Shown in pieces: positions 23,998-34,894 of a stretch of DNA of 64,000 nt. Under the pieces are notes generated by a model that saw only the letters and a list, made by a program, of their open reading frames with translations, was not told the origin of the DNA and searched no databases. The stretch covers positions 27,982,936 through 28,046,935 of the forward strand of contig NC_058195.1 of NCBI RefSeq assembly GCF_907165205.1, in the 5' to 3' direction. The position numbers were made by a program, and so were the translations under genes. Each line of letters begins with the position of its first letter. Position 1 is the stretch's first letter. The stretch is from Coccinella septempunctata. Taxonomy: Eukaryota > Arthropoda > Insecta > Coleoptera > Coccinellidae.

Positions 23998-24504
23998 ATG
24001 CACTATGCATTTCGGCAAGGTAACTTGCCATCATCAGGAGCACTAAACAGTGCTCACACAGAGAATACTCTGATTACCTTCAAGACGGTTAATACCCTGG
24101 CTAAACATCTAATCAACACTAAAGATAAAATACCCATCACACAAAGGTCTGGAGTTTACCAACTTTTTTGCTCCCAACCCCAATGCAATGTCACTTACGT
24201 AGGTCAAAGTGGGAGGAGAATAGAAACAAGGGTTGGTGAACATCTGAAACATATAGAGAAAAACAGAGATAAAGATATCGTCAACACCCCATCACAGTTC
24301 GCCAACCACATCTTAGAGTCAGGCCACACTTTCGATCCAAGAACTGGTGTCAAAGTTTTGCATGTTTGTGAGAAGGGTCTTCAATTGGATCTTCTGGAGA
24401 TCTTGGAAATCAACAGAGCGTTGAGGTCTCAAGAATATAACTGCGTCAATGAGCAGATTAATATTGACTGTTCAACTTTTTTCAATTCTATACGAGGTGA
24501 CTGA
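23998..24504 (+). CDS. GIY-YIG endonuclease domain, Penelope C-terminus
   Basis: This 168-codon frame shows GVYQLFC at about residues 52-58, then VTYVGQSGRRIETRVGEHLK, the GIY-YIG core with its catalytic Arg, and a downstream NHILESGHTFD with the helix typical of Penelope endonucleases. It ends in LEILEINRALRS...INIDCSTFF. In Penelope-like elements this domain nicks DNA to start target-primed reverse transcription. The preceding RT domain is missing, so this is a 5'-deleted copy. The apparent ATG lies in the inverted arm and is probably not native. Confidence 0.75.
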   Translation: MHYAFRQGNLPSSGALNSAHTENTLITFKTVNTLAKHLINTKDKIPITQRSGVYQLFCSQPQCNVTYVGQSGRRIETRVGEHLKHIEKNRDKDIVNTPSQFANHILESGHTFDPRTGVKVLHVCEKGLQLDLLEILEINRALRSQEYNCVNEQINIDCSTFFNSIRGD

Positions 24505-24844
24505 TTTTTGCTGAGTTTTATTATTTTATTGTTTTTGTTTGTTCGTGGACTGTTCATTTTTGTAATTTTAGACAATATCGAAGAACGGGACGACATCTAG
24601 GTTTTCTTTCTTTAATGCGTGTGTTTTCGCATGTTCCCCCTTTTGTTGAACATGTGATTGTGGATATGTTCAATTTGATTTTAATTGTTAAACATAGATG
24701 TCGTTATTAGTGTGTTTTCTTGATGATTTTGTTTATTTTTATTCCATTTTGCTCATATTACATCGTTGACGTCTTAACAACTGCATCGGTAGGTTATAAT
24801 TTGTTCAATTTAAGATCTTTTCATTTGTTTGACAAATTGTTTGA

Positions 24845-24898
24845 TTTTAGAGCACCTGATGATGGCAAGTTACCTTGCCGAAATGCATAGTGCATAAT
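24845..24898 (+). ncRNA. Hammerhead-like motif in Penelope arm
   Basis: CTGATGA (24856-24862), one extra T, then a perfect stem II: GGCAAG/CTTGCC with a TTAC loop (24864-24879). GAAA (24880-24883) follows, then stem III: ATGCA/TGCAT with a 3-nt loop (24883-24895), which puts A24896 at the cleavage position. Stem I is weak. A mirrored copy lies on the minus strand at about 24003-24041. Confidence 0.5.
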
Positions 24899-25301
24899 TT
24901 AAATATATAGTGGAGTAGACCATTTGTTTGTTTGTAACCATTATTAAAAACTCCACCGATGGACTATTACCAAATGTTTATATGTATCATCTCTAAGATC
25001 TTTCCCTTTTAGAAATGTTTCTCGTTATCTCAGATTTCAACATTTGAGAAATCAAATTTGTGTTCATCTTCAAAATAGTGGGCACACAAAGCAGTCTTCT
25101 CACGGTTTTCTGCATCTCTAATATCATATTTATGTTGATCAATTCTACTTTTTAAATATTGTTTTAGGTTTTAGGCCTGATGAAGTCTACGAAACGTAGC
25201 CAAATATATTTCAAGAGTTTTTCGGCGTTTGTCCCTATTCCCAATAAGGAAACCCCTTTTTTGGTTCAACCGTGGAGGACACAGTAACCAACTTACTTTT
25301 G

Positions 25302-25330
25302 AATAATAATAATAATAATAATAATAATAG
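25302..25330. repeat. (AAT)n microsatellite
   Basis: About nine AAT units directly before the GC-rich start of the R4/Dong-type element. Elements of this clade often insert at simple repeats, so this may be its target. Confidence 0.7.
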
Positions 25331-25525
25331 TCTGGCCTGCCTGGCAGCTACCTAGTAGATGGCCTGCCGGGAAGCCATCGTAACGACGTAGACGGTGCAG
25401 ACAGCTACGCCTGCTGTCCGCAGTCCCATTCCTTCATCCTCTCTCTTTCACATCCTTTATGGGGTGCTCTTTCTGCTCCCGTTTCTCTATCCCTCACCCA
25501 AACCGAGAAAGGGGAGCACAAACCC

Positions 25526-25693
25526 ATGGAAATGGTGATAACGAGAAGCCTCGGAAACAAGTCGCTGCCTGGGGATCGTCAGGGCATGTCTGGAGCCGGC
25601 GCTGGACATGACAGCATGCGGGACGTCGGTGGCAGGATGTTGAGGAAGCGGGCTTCTGCTGCAAAAGAAGCTACAGCTCCAAAGCAACAACAG
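25526..25693 (+). pseudogene. R4/Dong ORF, N-terminal fragment
   Basis: The reading frame starts at an ATG 195 bp after the GC-rich 5' edge and encodes a basic, Gln-rich stretch (VITRSLGNKSLPGDRQG through APKQQQ). It stops exactly at the B2 terminus. Removing B2 and one copy of its AG duplication joins it in frame to the QPASPIQLPTRTAEG stretch at 32724. No domain is known for this part of the protein. Confidence 0.6.
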
Positions 25694-26554
25694 CCCAACG
25701 AGCAAAAACATCCCCGGGACGTTTTGGGATGTTTCGAAAATGTTGGCATGAGGATGTTTCTTTGAAACGAAATATGCACTTCCCAAAGAGGTCTCCAAAG
25801 GCTATTGGAAATCTTTATTTGTTCTGATCTGTGCCATCTGTGGCATTTCTTCGTCTACCTACTGAGAGGTACTGTCGAGTTTAAAATAATGTAAACATGT
25901 GGATATCTTCTCTTGACGTTGCATAGTGTGCCTTGGGAGGTTTATTCCAAATAAACAATATATACATACAACCGCTGTCGAGCAGAATGGACGCGTGCCG
26001 GTACTGCTCCGACAACTTCATTGTTAATAAGAAAACTTTTAAGTTGTAATAAATCGGAATAAGAAACTCGAATTAATTTGGGATGATTGAAACGAGGTAT
26101 CGCTGGAACATTCATACATTGTTGCAGCCGTGCTGCAGAGGCGATTTTTAGTTGGGCATACGATACTTTGAGGCGCTTGAGATCAGACGGTATTAAGTCG
26201 CGGGAATTTAAATAATAACCAGCTCGATAAGAATTGAAAGAGTTAGTGTCGCTCAGTCAGAAATTCTGCAGATATTGATACAATGTACGTTTTCGGAGAG
26301 CAACCGGCGATCGCCGGCCTATGTAATTGATTCCAATATCCGGTGATAAGGACTTCAGAACGGGTGAAAACGGTCAGTCATGTAGATTAAGAAAGATTTA
26401 TTAGTCTGGAGACCCTGAAAGGAAAACAGTTCTCAGAATTCGAAGTAGCCGAAATTTTCTTGTAACCACCCAGCTTGGGAACGCTGATTTTTCAACTCAG
26501 CAAGAATGATCGTCCAATGATTTCGATTTTGGGACGTTTTGGTACCACCCATAG

Positions 26555-26705
26555 CGTGGGAGAGAAAGACCGGGGAAAAAGTACATCGGAAAAAGTTAGT
26601 CAGTCGGTCCGGGGAGCGTGATCAAAAATAATACCCCTTCAAGTCGGTCCGGGGACGTGATCTGAAAAATATCGAAAATATACCCCTTCGAGTCGGTACG
26701 GATAA
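26555..26705 (+). repeat. Tandem repeat in LINE 5' UTR
   Basis: About 2.3 copies of a 40-50 bp unit containing GTCGGTCCGGGG, CGTGATC and ATACCCCTT. Repeated 5' UTR units of LINEs can act as internal promoters; no test is possible here. Confidence 0.6.
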
Positions 26706-27256
26706 GTAGAGAAGTTATAAATCTTTTGTAAAGTCAGTCAGTAAGGAAAAAGTATAGGGACTTAGAATAATCAGGTTTTCACGAAGTAAGAGAAAAGTCT
26801 AGGTAGATCACGGAATAGAATCGGAGACTCGGTCGGCTCATAGATATTTGGAAAAGTTCAGTGTAAAGAAAAGTCCAGTCCTTTGTTTCCTTTTGATAAC
26901 GTATTGATTTATTATTGCGCGCTAAGTTGGGAAGTTGAATTTTAATCCAAGATTTTGGTTATGAAACTATGTTTTATTGTTTTGCGCTTATTTGCATGTG
27001 TTTAAGAAATTGAAGATTTTTGTTGGTCGTTTTGGACCGAGTACGTATTTGTAAGAGAAGTTCTAATTTTATTTTCCAATAGATTTATTTGTTAAAGTTT
27101 TTCATGAGTTTCATTTAAACTTCTCCCCAGAAATAATAATATTCAACTTCAAGACCTGTCCCTCGTGCGACGGGCCGAATCCTCATTATTTCTTTCCCTT
27201 TCGAGGGCCTTCAATTATTGTGTATTTTACATCTAAAAATAATCACCCCATGATCA

Positions 27257-28330
27257 GTGGAAAGCCGCTCTTCCATTGATCCAGATACGGGGTGCGTTAT
27301 TACAAAGTGTAATATTTGCGAATTAAAATTCCATACGAGTTGTACATCACTCAAAGATACGTGGATTAAGATTCTTCTTGAAAGTCCCAATTTGAAGTGG
27401 TTTTGCAATTCTTGTATCGAGAAACTACCTACGCAATGGTGCGATATGACAGTTAAAAAAACTGGAAAAAATGCCAGTGATGTTCTACTTAAAAAGGAGA
27501 TAGAATGTTTAAATCGAGAAAAAGCCCTTCTACTGAAATCTATAAGGGATCTCGACTACACTGTGAGTCTTCAAAAATCAATTATCGAATCCTCAAGAAA
27601 TAATTCCTTATTTGACAATCAGCAAAACAAAGTAAAAAGCGTAACATCTAATCGGAATGGAAATAGTTCTGATTCATCTTCGACCGCCCGGTCTAATCAC
27701 GGTGTAGTTGAACTGCCTCCGGAAGTTCCGAAGAAATATGCACGGAATGCACCTGTCAACAATCAATCTGAACAGAATATCATTCCTAACCATGATTTAG
27801 TGTTAATAAACAACAAGACTTCCATGGAAGAAAAATCAGCTATGCCTGCCCAAAAGTTGAAATCAATGGATGTTATTCCGCATACTTCGGGTGGAAATTC
27901 TGACTTCAATTTTCGAACAGTGAACAATTCTAACTCCGAATGGCAAATTGTAAAAAAACGAAACAAACCAAAAAATAGAAAATTCGTTAGGGGCATTGGT
28001 GGAACGACCTCGGAGGTCAAAACTGTCCCTAAATACACACATCTTCATGTGTCAAGACTTCAGCCCAGTACTAAACTAGAAGATCTGCAGAGATTATTGG
28101 TGACAACTTTTCCAGAGGAGCAGTGTGAATTGTTGCAATCTAAACACCCACACATATACTCATCAATCAAGGTTTCTATTCATCAGGAAAATTTCGAGAA
28201 AGCGTGGTGCAGGGATATATGGCCGGATGGCGCTCTTGTTACACGATATTTTTTATTCAGGAAAGAACCTCCCCAGGTGGATGATGGCCCAAAGGAGGAA
28301 AATTTGAACGTAAGGACAGCAGTAAAATAG
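27257..28330 (+). CDS. LINE ORF1 protein (zinc finger, RNA-binding)
   Basis: A 357-codon frame. Its N-terminus has a PHD-like cluster: CNICELKFHTSC at about residues 18-29 and WFCNSC at about 49-54. The first Cys pair is encoded one frame over, upstream at 27157-27170 (CPSC), so the true start is lost by a frameshift. A coiled-coil-like stretch (LKKEIECLNREKALLLKSIRDL) follows, then a low-complexity linker. The C-terminal domain, with THLHVSRLQPSTKLEDLQRLL, SKHPHIYSSIKVSIHQENFEKAW and WPDGALVTRYF, is typical of insect CR1-group ORF1. It probably binds the element RNA. Confidence 0.7.
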   Translation: MESRSSIDPDTGCVITKCNICELKFHTSCTSLKDTWIKILLESPNLKWFCNSCIEKLPTQWCDMTVKKTGKNASDVLLKKEIECLNREKALLLKSIRDLDYTVSLQKSIIESSRNNSLFDNQQNKVKSVTSNRNGNSSDSSSTARSNHGVVELPPEVPKKYARNAPVNNQSEQNIIPNHDLVLINNKTSMEEKSAMPAQKLKSMDVIPHTSGGNSDFNFRTVNNSNSEWQIVKKRNKPKNRKFVRGIGGTTSEVKTVPKYTHLHVSRLQPSTKLEDLQRLLVTTFPEEQCELLQSKHPHIYSSIKVSIHQENFEKAWCRDIWPDGALVTRYFLFRKEPPQVDDGPKEENLNVRTAVK

Positions 28331-31127
28331 TTAGTATACTTCATATAAACCTGCAAAGTATCTCAACTTCATTCAACGGTCTACAACAACTGGCTGCAAC
28401 TAGGGATTTTGACTTCCTGGCTTCCACAGAACACTGGCAAAGTTCTGAACAACTATCTTTTTACTCCATTTTTGATTTTCATCAGATTACAAGTTTCTTC
28501 CGTCCAATTAAGGGGCATGGGGGTTGCGTGCTCTATGTTAGGAAAAATATTGAAAATTGTATTATTAGAACATTAACAACTTAAGTGTCCAATATGCATT
28601 TGAATGCTGTGCAATCCAATATCCTATTGATAACAATATCAAATTGAATATCATTTGTGTATATAGGTCCAATCATCCCACCCTCAGTGATATGGACATT
28701 TTCTTTGAGAGATTGACTACGCTGCTCGATATTCTCACTAGAGAAAAAAAAAACAAATATATAATAATTGGTGATTTTTATATTAATCCTCTGAAGCCGC
28801 AAATTGATGTCTGTGAAAATTTGTTAAATATTTTAGGAGCATTTGGAGCTGAGGTCATATTTCATCAACCTACTCGAGTAACTCATTATTCTTCATCCTG
28901 TTTGGATAATGTTTTCACTAATATTGTAGATGGCAGGGGGGAAGTTTTTCAACCGCATCTCTCTGATCACCGGGCTATTTCATTTAGTTTTAATGTACAT
29001 GATTCTAACTGTCCAAAAAAGGTCATGAAACACCGTAATTTCAGCCATTGTAATATTATGAAGTTCAATGCTGTACTTTCTAAAGTGGATTGGTCCACAC
29101 TGTACTCATTTCAAAGGGATAAAATTAATGACATGTGGAATTATTTTTTTCAAAAATTCGAAATACTGTTCAAGAATTCTTTCCCGAAAGTTGTAAATAG
29201 ATATCGGAAAACGGTTGGTAACCTATGGAGTGATTCGCGACTTTTTAAGGTCAAAAATGAGTTGGACATCTTGTATACAATATCTCGAAAGAATTCACAA
29301 TACTTGTTACTCTAAAGATAAGAAAAAAAAAGAATATGACAGACTGATAACTGTACTCAAACAAGAGTATTATGGTAACTTAATTTCTACCTCTACAAAT
29401 AAATCTAAGACTACTTGGTCGTTGATAAGAGAACTCAAGGGGAGCGAAGGCACTAAGGTATCGAGGTTTTCTTCTGGTGATCCTATAACTTTAACCAACA
29501 ATTCTAACAACTATTTTGTTAACGCTGGAAGCATACCCTTCACGCCAATCAATGATGGTACTTCTCACAACTTGACTAGATGCCCAAGATCATTCTACAT
29601 GTTTGAACTTACTACATCAGAATTATTGAATATTGTCTCAAAACTGAATAACTCGTTATCTCACGGTTATGATGAAATTCCTATGAAGATCCTGAAAAAG
29701 TGTATTCATGAAATTGCTGAACCCCTAAGTTTCATAATAAATAATTCGTTCACTTCGGGCATATTTCCTGATTCTTCGAAGATAGTAATAGTGAAACCAA
29801 TTCATAAAAAAGGGTCCCATGAACTATTGGAAAATTACCGTCCAATTAGCTTGTTGACATCTTTCTCTAAAATTTTTGAGAAGGTTTTATCTATTTGCCT
29901 TATCTCCTTCTTTTCTAGGTTTGAAATCTTTAGTAAATTTCAACATGGGTTCGTTCCACACAAATCTACTGAGACAGTAGACCATATTTGATGCGATCAA
30001 TGAAATCCTTATTGCTTTTGAAAACGGCATTATTCCCCTAGGAATGTTTCTTGATCTATAGAAGGCCTTCAACAGCATCAACCATAAAAGACTTCTGTCG
30101 AAGTTGGAGGCATGCGGCATTCGTGATAATCAGCTCAAACTCATCCAGAGCTATTTGAGTGATCGCAAACAGAGAGTTGAAATGGTGAAAGATGGTGATG
30201 TTTTCTGCTCTGACGATCTTCCAATTTCTATAGGCATTCCTCAGGGCAGTATTTTGGGGCCTCTGCTTTTTCTAATTTATATTAACGACCTCCCACGTCT
30301 GATCTGTCTTTTTTTCAGGATTATCCTCTTTGCAGATGATACTAATGTCATTGCCTCTGATCCCGATATAGCTACAGTCATCCAAAAAGCTAATAATGCG
30401 TTTGAATCCATTTCATCATGGTGTAACTACAACCACCTCCAATTGAACGTGAGCAAGACCAACCTAGTCTTTTTCCACACTGATCACGCATCTTCTTCCC
30501 AGAGTCAATCAATGTCTGTAACACTGACCTTTCCACGAGTAATTCGACTAATGGGATATTCGGGTGGAGAATTTGAGTAAGAGACTGCGCTCTGTGCTAT
30601 ACGCAGTAAATGTTTTGAAGCGTCAGGTAACAATCGACGTGTTGAAGGTTCTTTACTTTGCAAATTTCGAAACATTGATCTCATATGGTATTATCTTTTG
30701 GGGTAACAGCCCACATGCGCGACGCATTTTCATCATCGAGAAAATGACTTTGAGATCCATTTTACGACTACCCTACAGAGAATCTTGTAGAGGATTTTTC
30801 AGAAGGAACAACATTCTGACGCTGCCAGGGTTGTTTGTATTCAGGTCTTTGTGTTTTATTCGCACGCATCCAGATCTCTTTTCATAATTTTCTAATTCGA
30901 ACGATACTAGAAGGATGGTGCCTTACCTCCTCCCCAAATGTTCGCTTACTCTCACGCAGCAAAGCTGCCAATATAGTTGTATGCGATTTTTTAATGCTCT
31001 TCCGAGATCACTTCAACAAACCAACAATATGCGTTTATTTAAGATAAAGTTACGCAAGTTCATACTCAATATGGAACCCTATAATGTAGAGGAATATTCT
31101 AATTATTGTCGGTCAATTAAGGAGTAA
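28331..31127 (+). pseudogene. LINE ORF2 (endonuclease-RT), broken
   Basis: The endonuclease (28331-29000) shows STEHW, GHGGCVLYVR, an IIGDFYINP region and LSDHRAISFSF. RT motifs follow: NYRPISLLTSFSKIFEKV (29836-29890), QHGFVPHKSTE, KAFNSINHKRL after a stop, GIPQGSILGPLLFLIYIND, and the active-site FADDTNV (30331-30351). The end (30564-31127) has the NVLKRQVTIDVLKVLYFANFE and FFNALPRSLQQ blocks. Several stops and shifts (28582, 29315, 29991, 30580) break it into at least five frames. Confidence 0.8.
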
Positions 31128-32723
31128 TATATCTGTTTTGACTTGTTTCAATTTCATCACTGTATTTCATTATGTATCTGTGATAATTGTTGAAATAAAT
31201 ATATGTTATTATTATTATTATTATATACAATTCACCTATTTCATTTTGCCGCCATTTCCACTTTCTTCGTAGTTTGGACTGTGGACTGTTCGTAGTTGAA
31301 AGTTGATTGGTGATTTGTATAATATTAACTACTTCTGTGTTGGTTTTGATTAAGAATTTAGGATCGATCTCTTCATAGTAACCAAATACAATTAATAAGT
31401 AAGTATCACATGAATTAAATGTATAGTATAATGTCCAGAAACATACATATAACTTCAAAAGAATCCACGCTGCGTGGTTAATATTATTTGTGTATTTGGG
31501 ACTAGGTATAAGGGATAATTGTATTTTGGTTGGAATAATCGAATGGTATATGGTTATTTTAATTATTCAAGAAATAACTTTTTAAAGTTTAAAGCCATAT
31601 CATCGAGGATTTCAACATATTTCGATAATCTATGTCTGCCGTTGATACTTCCCAGAATATTTTGTAAGATTACTCTTCCGACGATGATAATAATCATTCA
31701 TCAATTGTGAATCACAAAATAATTCAAATTGTCCCAGAAAAGTTCTTGTTTTTGAAAACTCCTTTAAATTGTTCCATCTTTAAATACCAGTACAAATAAT
31801 TAAATAAATAAAATCGTTTCGCAAATCAACCTGGTCAGGAGCTATATACAACTCAAATCTTCCAGATCCTTTCATGCAGCTTTTTTCTCTGTTATTTTAA
31901 TTGGAAAAAATCATCTTAACCTTCATATATTTTGTGAATTAATTGTTTGAATTGTTTTTATTTTGTAGATGTGATCCATGAAAAATTCCAAATCACTAGG
32001 AAAGTATTCGAACTCTATGCCAAAGATTGGTTTAGGCATATTAGGCAGAGGAGGAGGGACGATAAAATGAAGGGAAAATAAATTTTTCATAAATTTTTTT
32101 TCATTTTCCCTTTCGGTACATCTAATATAAAATCAGTTTCTTTACTATTATTTCTGTTTTTTTATGATAAATGTGATATTTTTTTTTGGGTATTTATGTT
32201 TGTTTTATTGAATGTGATATATTTTTTTTGTTTATTCTCCCTTTCTGTAGTATAATATTTATCAATTGTTTTTTGTTGTTCAATTTTTTATGTGAAATGT
32301 GATTTCTTTTCCTTTTGTACCTGTTGGAGTATCATTAAAATATTTTTATTCTTATATAGTATTCTGTATTTCATTTAAAAACTTTGTAGTTCATTTAAAA
32401 TAGAATGTGGTATCCTCAAACATTCAAATGAAAGGAAAAGGCCTCACAAAAGAATTTCATATAAAGTCTTACAAACAGCGATTTTGTGTGCGCAAAGCGC
32501 TTTAGAAATGTTCTATTGTGTACATGAAAAGGCTATCAAAAAAACTCCTGAGTAGTTCTTTTTGTGACATCCCAGGGACATCCATATAATAGCCGTCTGC
32601 GGCGGACATTGGCTGTTCTATAAAAGTTCTATTCATGTATAAACAGAACATCGCAGTGGATGTTCAGTGTCTCGAAATCTCTTACTTTTAACATCTCTGA
32701 GATGTTTTTGTGCTCGCTGGGAG

Positions 32724-34889
32724 CAACCAGCGAGTCCAATTCAATTGCCGACTCGAACCGCTGAAGGTTCTGCGCAGGATATTCAGCCAGTGCTCACCCA
32801 AGCGGGGTTAGTTAGAAAGCGCATGAAGTGGACAACGTCCATGAATGAAACTATTGTGCGCATATATAACTCCATCACGGTACTAGGGCAGAACACGAAC
32901 AACTATAGGAAAAGGCTCCATGAGGAATTCTGCAACGCCTACCCAAATCTCAATGTCACTGAACAACGGGTGGCAGACCAGTACCGCGTAATTCTGAGAA
33001 ATGAACTAATACCAACGGCCCGAATCGACGCAATTAAACGAGAACTTCAGCATCCGCTAGCAATAGAGAATAACACCAACACCTCTGATGAAATTCACAT
33101 GCCTGGGCAACAACACCCAGAAGACATTGATACTGAAAGTCCATCTTGCAAAGCAAATGAGCCTGAACACCAGGACGATAGGGATGAGCTCCACCGACAA
33201 GTTGACTCTGAGATGAGGAGATACTTTGCCGAACTGGAAGGAACAGATCCTCTTCATCGAATAGCACCTCCCTGACTCGATACATCCAAGAAACTGTCAC
33301 TCATAATCGATATCTTGAATAAGGACGTTTTACCTGTGTACCTACAGAATGGAAGTTTATTGGAATATCTTCATCTAGTTTTTTAATGTGCAGCGCTAAC
33401 GACGGCTAGAACCATAGGGGCAAAAATTCGCCGAACGAACAACGATGGTCCAAAATTACACAAAATACATGCGTCACCATGGCAGAAAGGTCTTCAACAC
33501 AAAACAGAGAGACTAAGAAGAGACATTGGACGACTGACGGAGTACTTGAACGGGAATCGCGGAAGAAAGGTTGTGAAAGCTGCCAAAGAAATCATGGATA
33601 GAAACAGAACACACACAGAACGAGAGACGGAGAATGCTACAGCTCACCACTGCCTCGACACTCTGAAGCAAAAGTTAAGTCTGTATGCAGAACGCCTGAG
33701 GAGATATAAAAGCAATTATAGCCGAAAAAAAAAACAATAATTCATTCGAAAAGTCGGAAGAAACTTTCTACCGGTCACTCACATCGTCTGATGTAGAAAA
33801 TGGAAAGTAACCACCAAAGGAAGCCATAGAACAATTCTGGACCGAACAATTATCAACGAAACCTCAGTTCAATGGAGATACCGGATGGATTGAAGATGAA
33901 AAATCTGAAGCTTATAGCTTCAGATTTTTCGGCTCATATTTTATAAATATGAGCCGATGCAGCATGACAAGATCACAATTGAAGAAGTAAAATCAGCTAT
34001 CAGAGGACTACACAACTGGAAAGCACCTGGGCCTGATGGATTACAGAAATTCTGGATCAAGAAACTTTGGATCATGCATGACAAATTGACCTCCGCAATA
34101 AGTGATGTCATTGAAAATCCTGAAAGAATGCCAATATTCCTTACACATGGCACAACGTACCTGTTACCTAAAGACCAAAGGAATACAGAAGACCCATCCA
34201 AATACCGACCAATCACATGTCTTCCAACGATCTAGAAGTTAATCACATCGTGCATTTCAAATCGAATTCACAACCATTGCGAAAGGAATAACATCATCGC
34301 CATGCAACAGAAAGGATGCACCAAAGACAGCCGAGGGTGCAAAGAACAGCTAATAATAGATTCAGTTATCTGCAATCAAGCGTTCTCCAAGCGGAGGAAT
34401 CTTTACGCTGCGTACATGGACTACAAAAAAGCATTCGATTCTATACCCCACGAATGGCTCTTGACGATCTTGAAGATTTACAAGGTGAATCCCAATATTG
34501 TTAAGTTCCTGAAAAACGCCATGTCAACCTGACGTACTAGTCTTCAAATGAAAGCAGCAGATTGCTCCATTACAACAGGACCTATTCCAATAAGACGCGG
34601 AATTTTCCAAGGAGACTCGCTGATCCCTCTGTGGTTCTGCATGGCCCTGAATCCCTTGTCTCATAGATTGAATTCTACGGACTACGGATTTCCCATCAAG
34701 AGCGGCAGTAGAACTATGATGAAACTGAATCATCTACTTTACATGGACGATTTGAAACTCTTCGCATCTACCAAAAAACAAATGCAACAGATGCTGAAAA
34801 TGGTGAAAGGATTTTCGGAAGACATCAAAATGAAGTTTGGATTAGAAAAATGTCGACTGCTGAACATTATGTGTGTGAGCAGGCGCAAG
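32724..34889 (+). pseudogene. R4/Dong ORF: N-terminal and RT region
   Basis: The first part (to 33275) has MKWTTSMNETIVRIYNSIT and YPNLNVTEQRVADQYRVILR, a conserved N-terminal block of this clade. A linker frame lies at 33546-33740. RT motifs are spread over three frames: NWKAPGPDGLQKFW (33957-34235), YAAYMDYKKAFDSIPHEWLL (34302-34532), and RRGIFQGDSLIPLWFCMALNPLS with LLYMDDLKLFA (34548-34892). YMDD is the catalytic motif and the intact residues suggest recent decay. The frame runs out at about 34889, where another LINE begins. Confidence 0.75.
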
Positions 34890-34894
34890 TAACG

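Larger units (their letters stand above)
23498..25240 (+). mobile_element. Penelope-like fragment in two sets of inverted repeats
   Basis: Outer arms (23498-23570 and about 25165-25240) are inverted copies containing GGCTACGTTTCGTAGACTT. Inner arms (23964-24040 and 24862-24935), about 75 bp, are also inverted and contain GCACTATGCATTTCGGCAAG. Between the inner arms lies a GIY-YIG endonuclease frame. The RT part is absent. The inner and outer arms each contain a hammerhead-like motif, as expected of Penelope terminal repeats. Likely a small element inserted in an older one. Confidence 0.65.
25964..31220 (+). mobile_element. CR1/Jockey-like LINE inserted in B2
   Basis: Comparison with B1 shows that the sequence between AACAATATA and ATACAATTC is extra. 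A short ATATA-type target duplication is likely. The 5' UTR (to about 27140) contains a degenerate tandem repeat. ORF1 and a broken ORF2 follow, and the 3' end has AATAAATATATG then (TTA)n. Length and order are those of a full-length element. Frameshifts show it is no longer active. Confidence 0.8.
25694..32721. mobile_element. CCC-ended TIR element B2, split by a LINE
   Basis: It starts CCCAACGAGCAAAAACATCC and ends GATGTTTTTGTGCTCGCTGGG-like, with AG on both sides (25692-25693, 32722-32723). The parts 25694-25963 and 31221-32721 align with B1 reversed. The 5.2 kb between them is a LINE. A clean exon-like segment lies at about 31969-32082 (+): acceptor TTTTATTTTGTAG, then a frame reading HEKFQITRKVFELYAKDWF and a basic tail to a stop. 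The minus-strand frame at 31458-31220 is conserved with B1 (4402-4653). The function of both is unknown. Confidence 0.75.
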
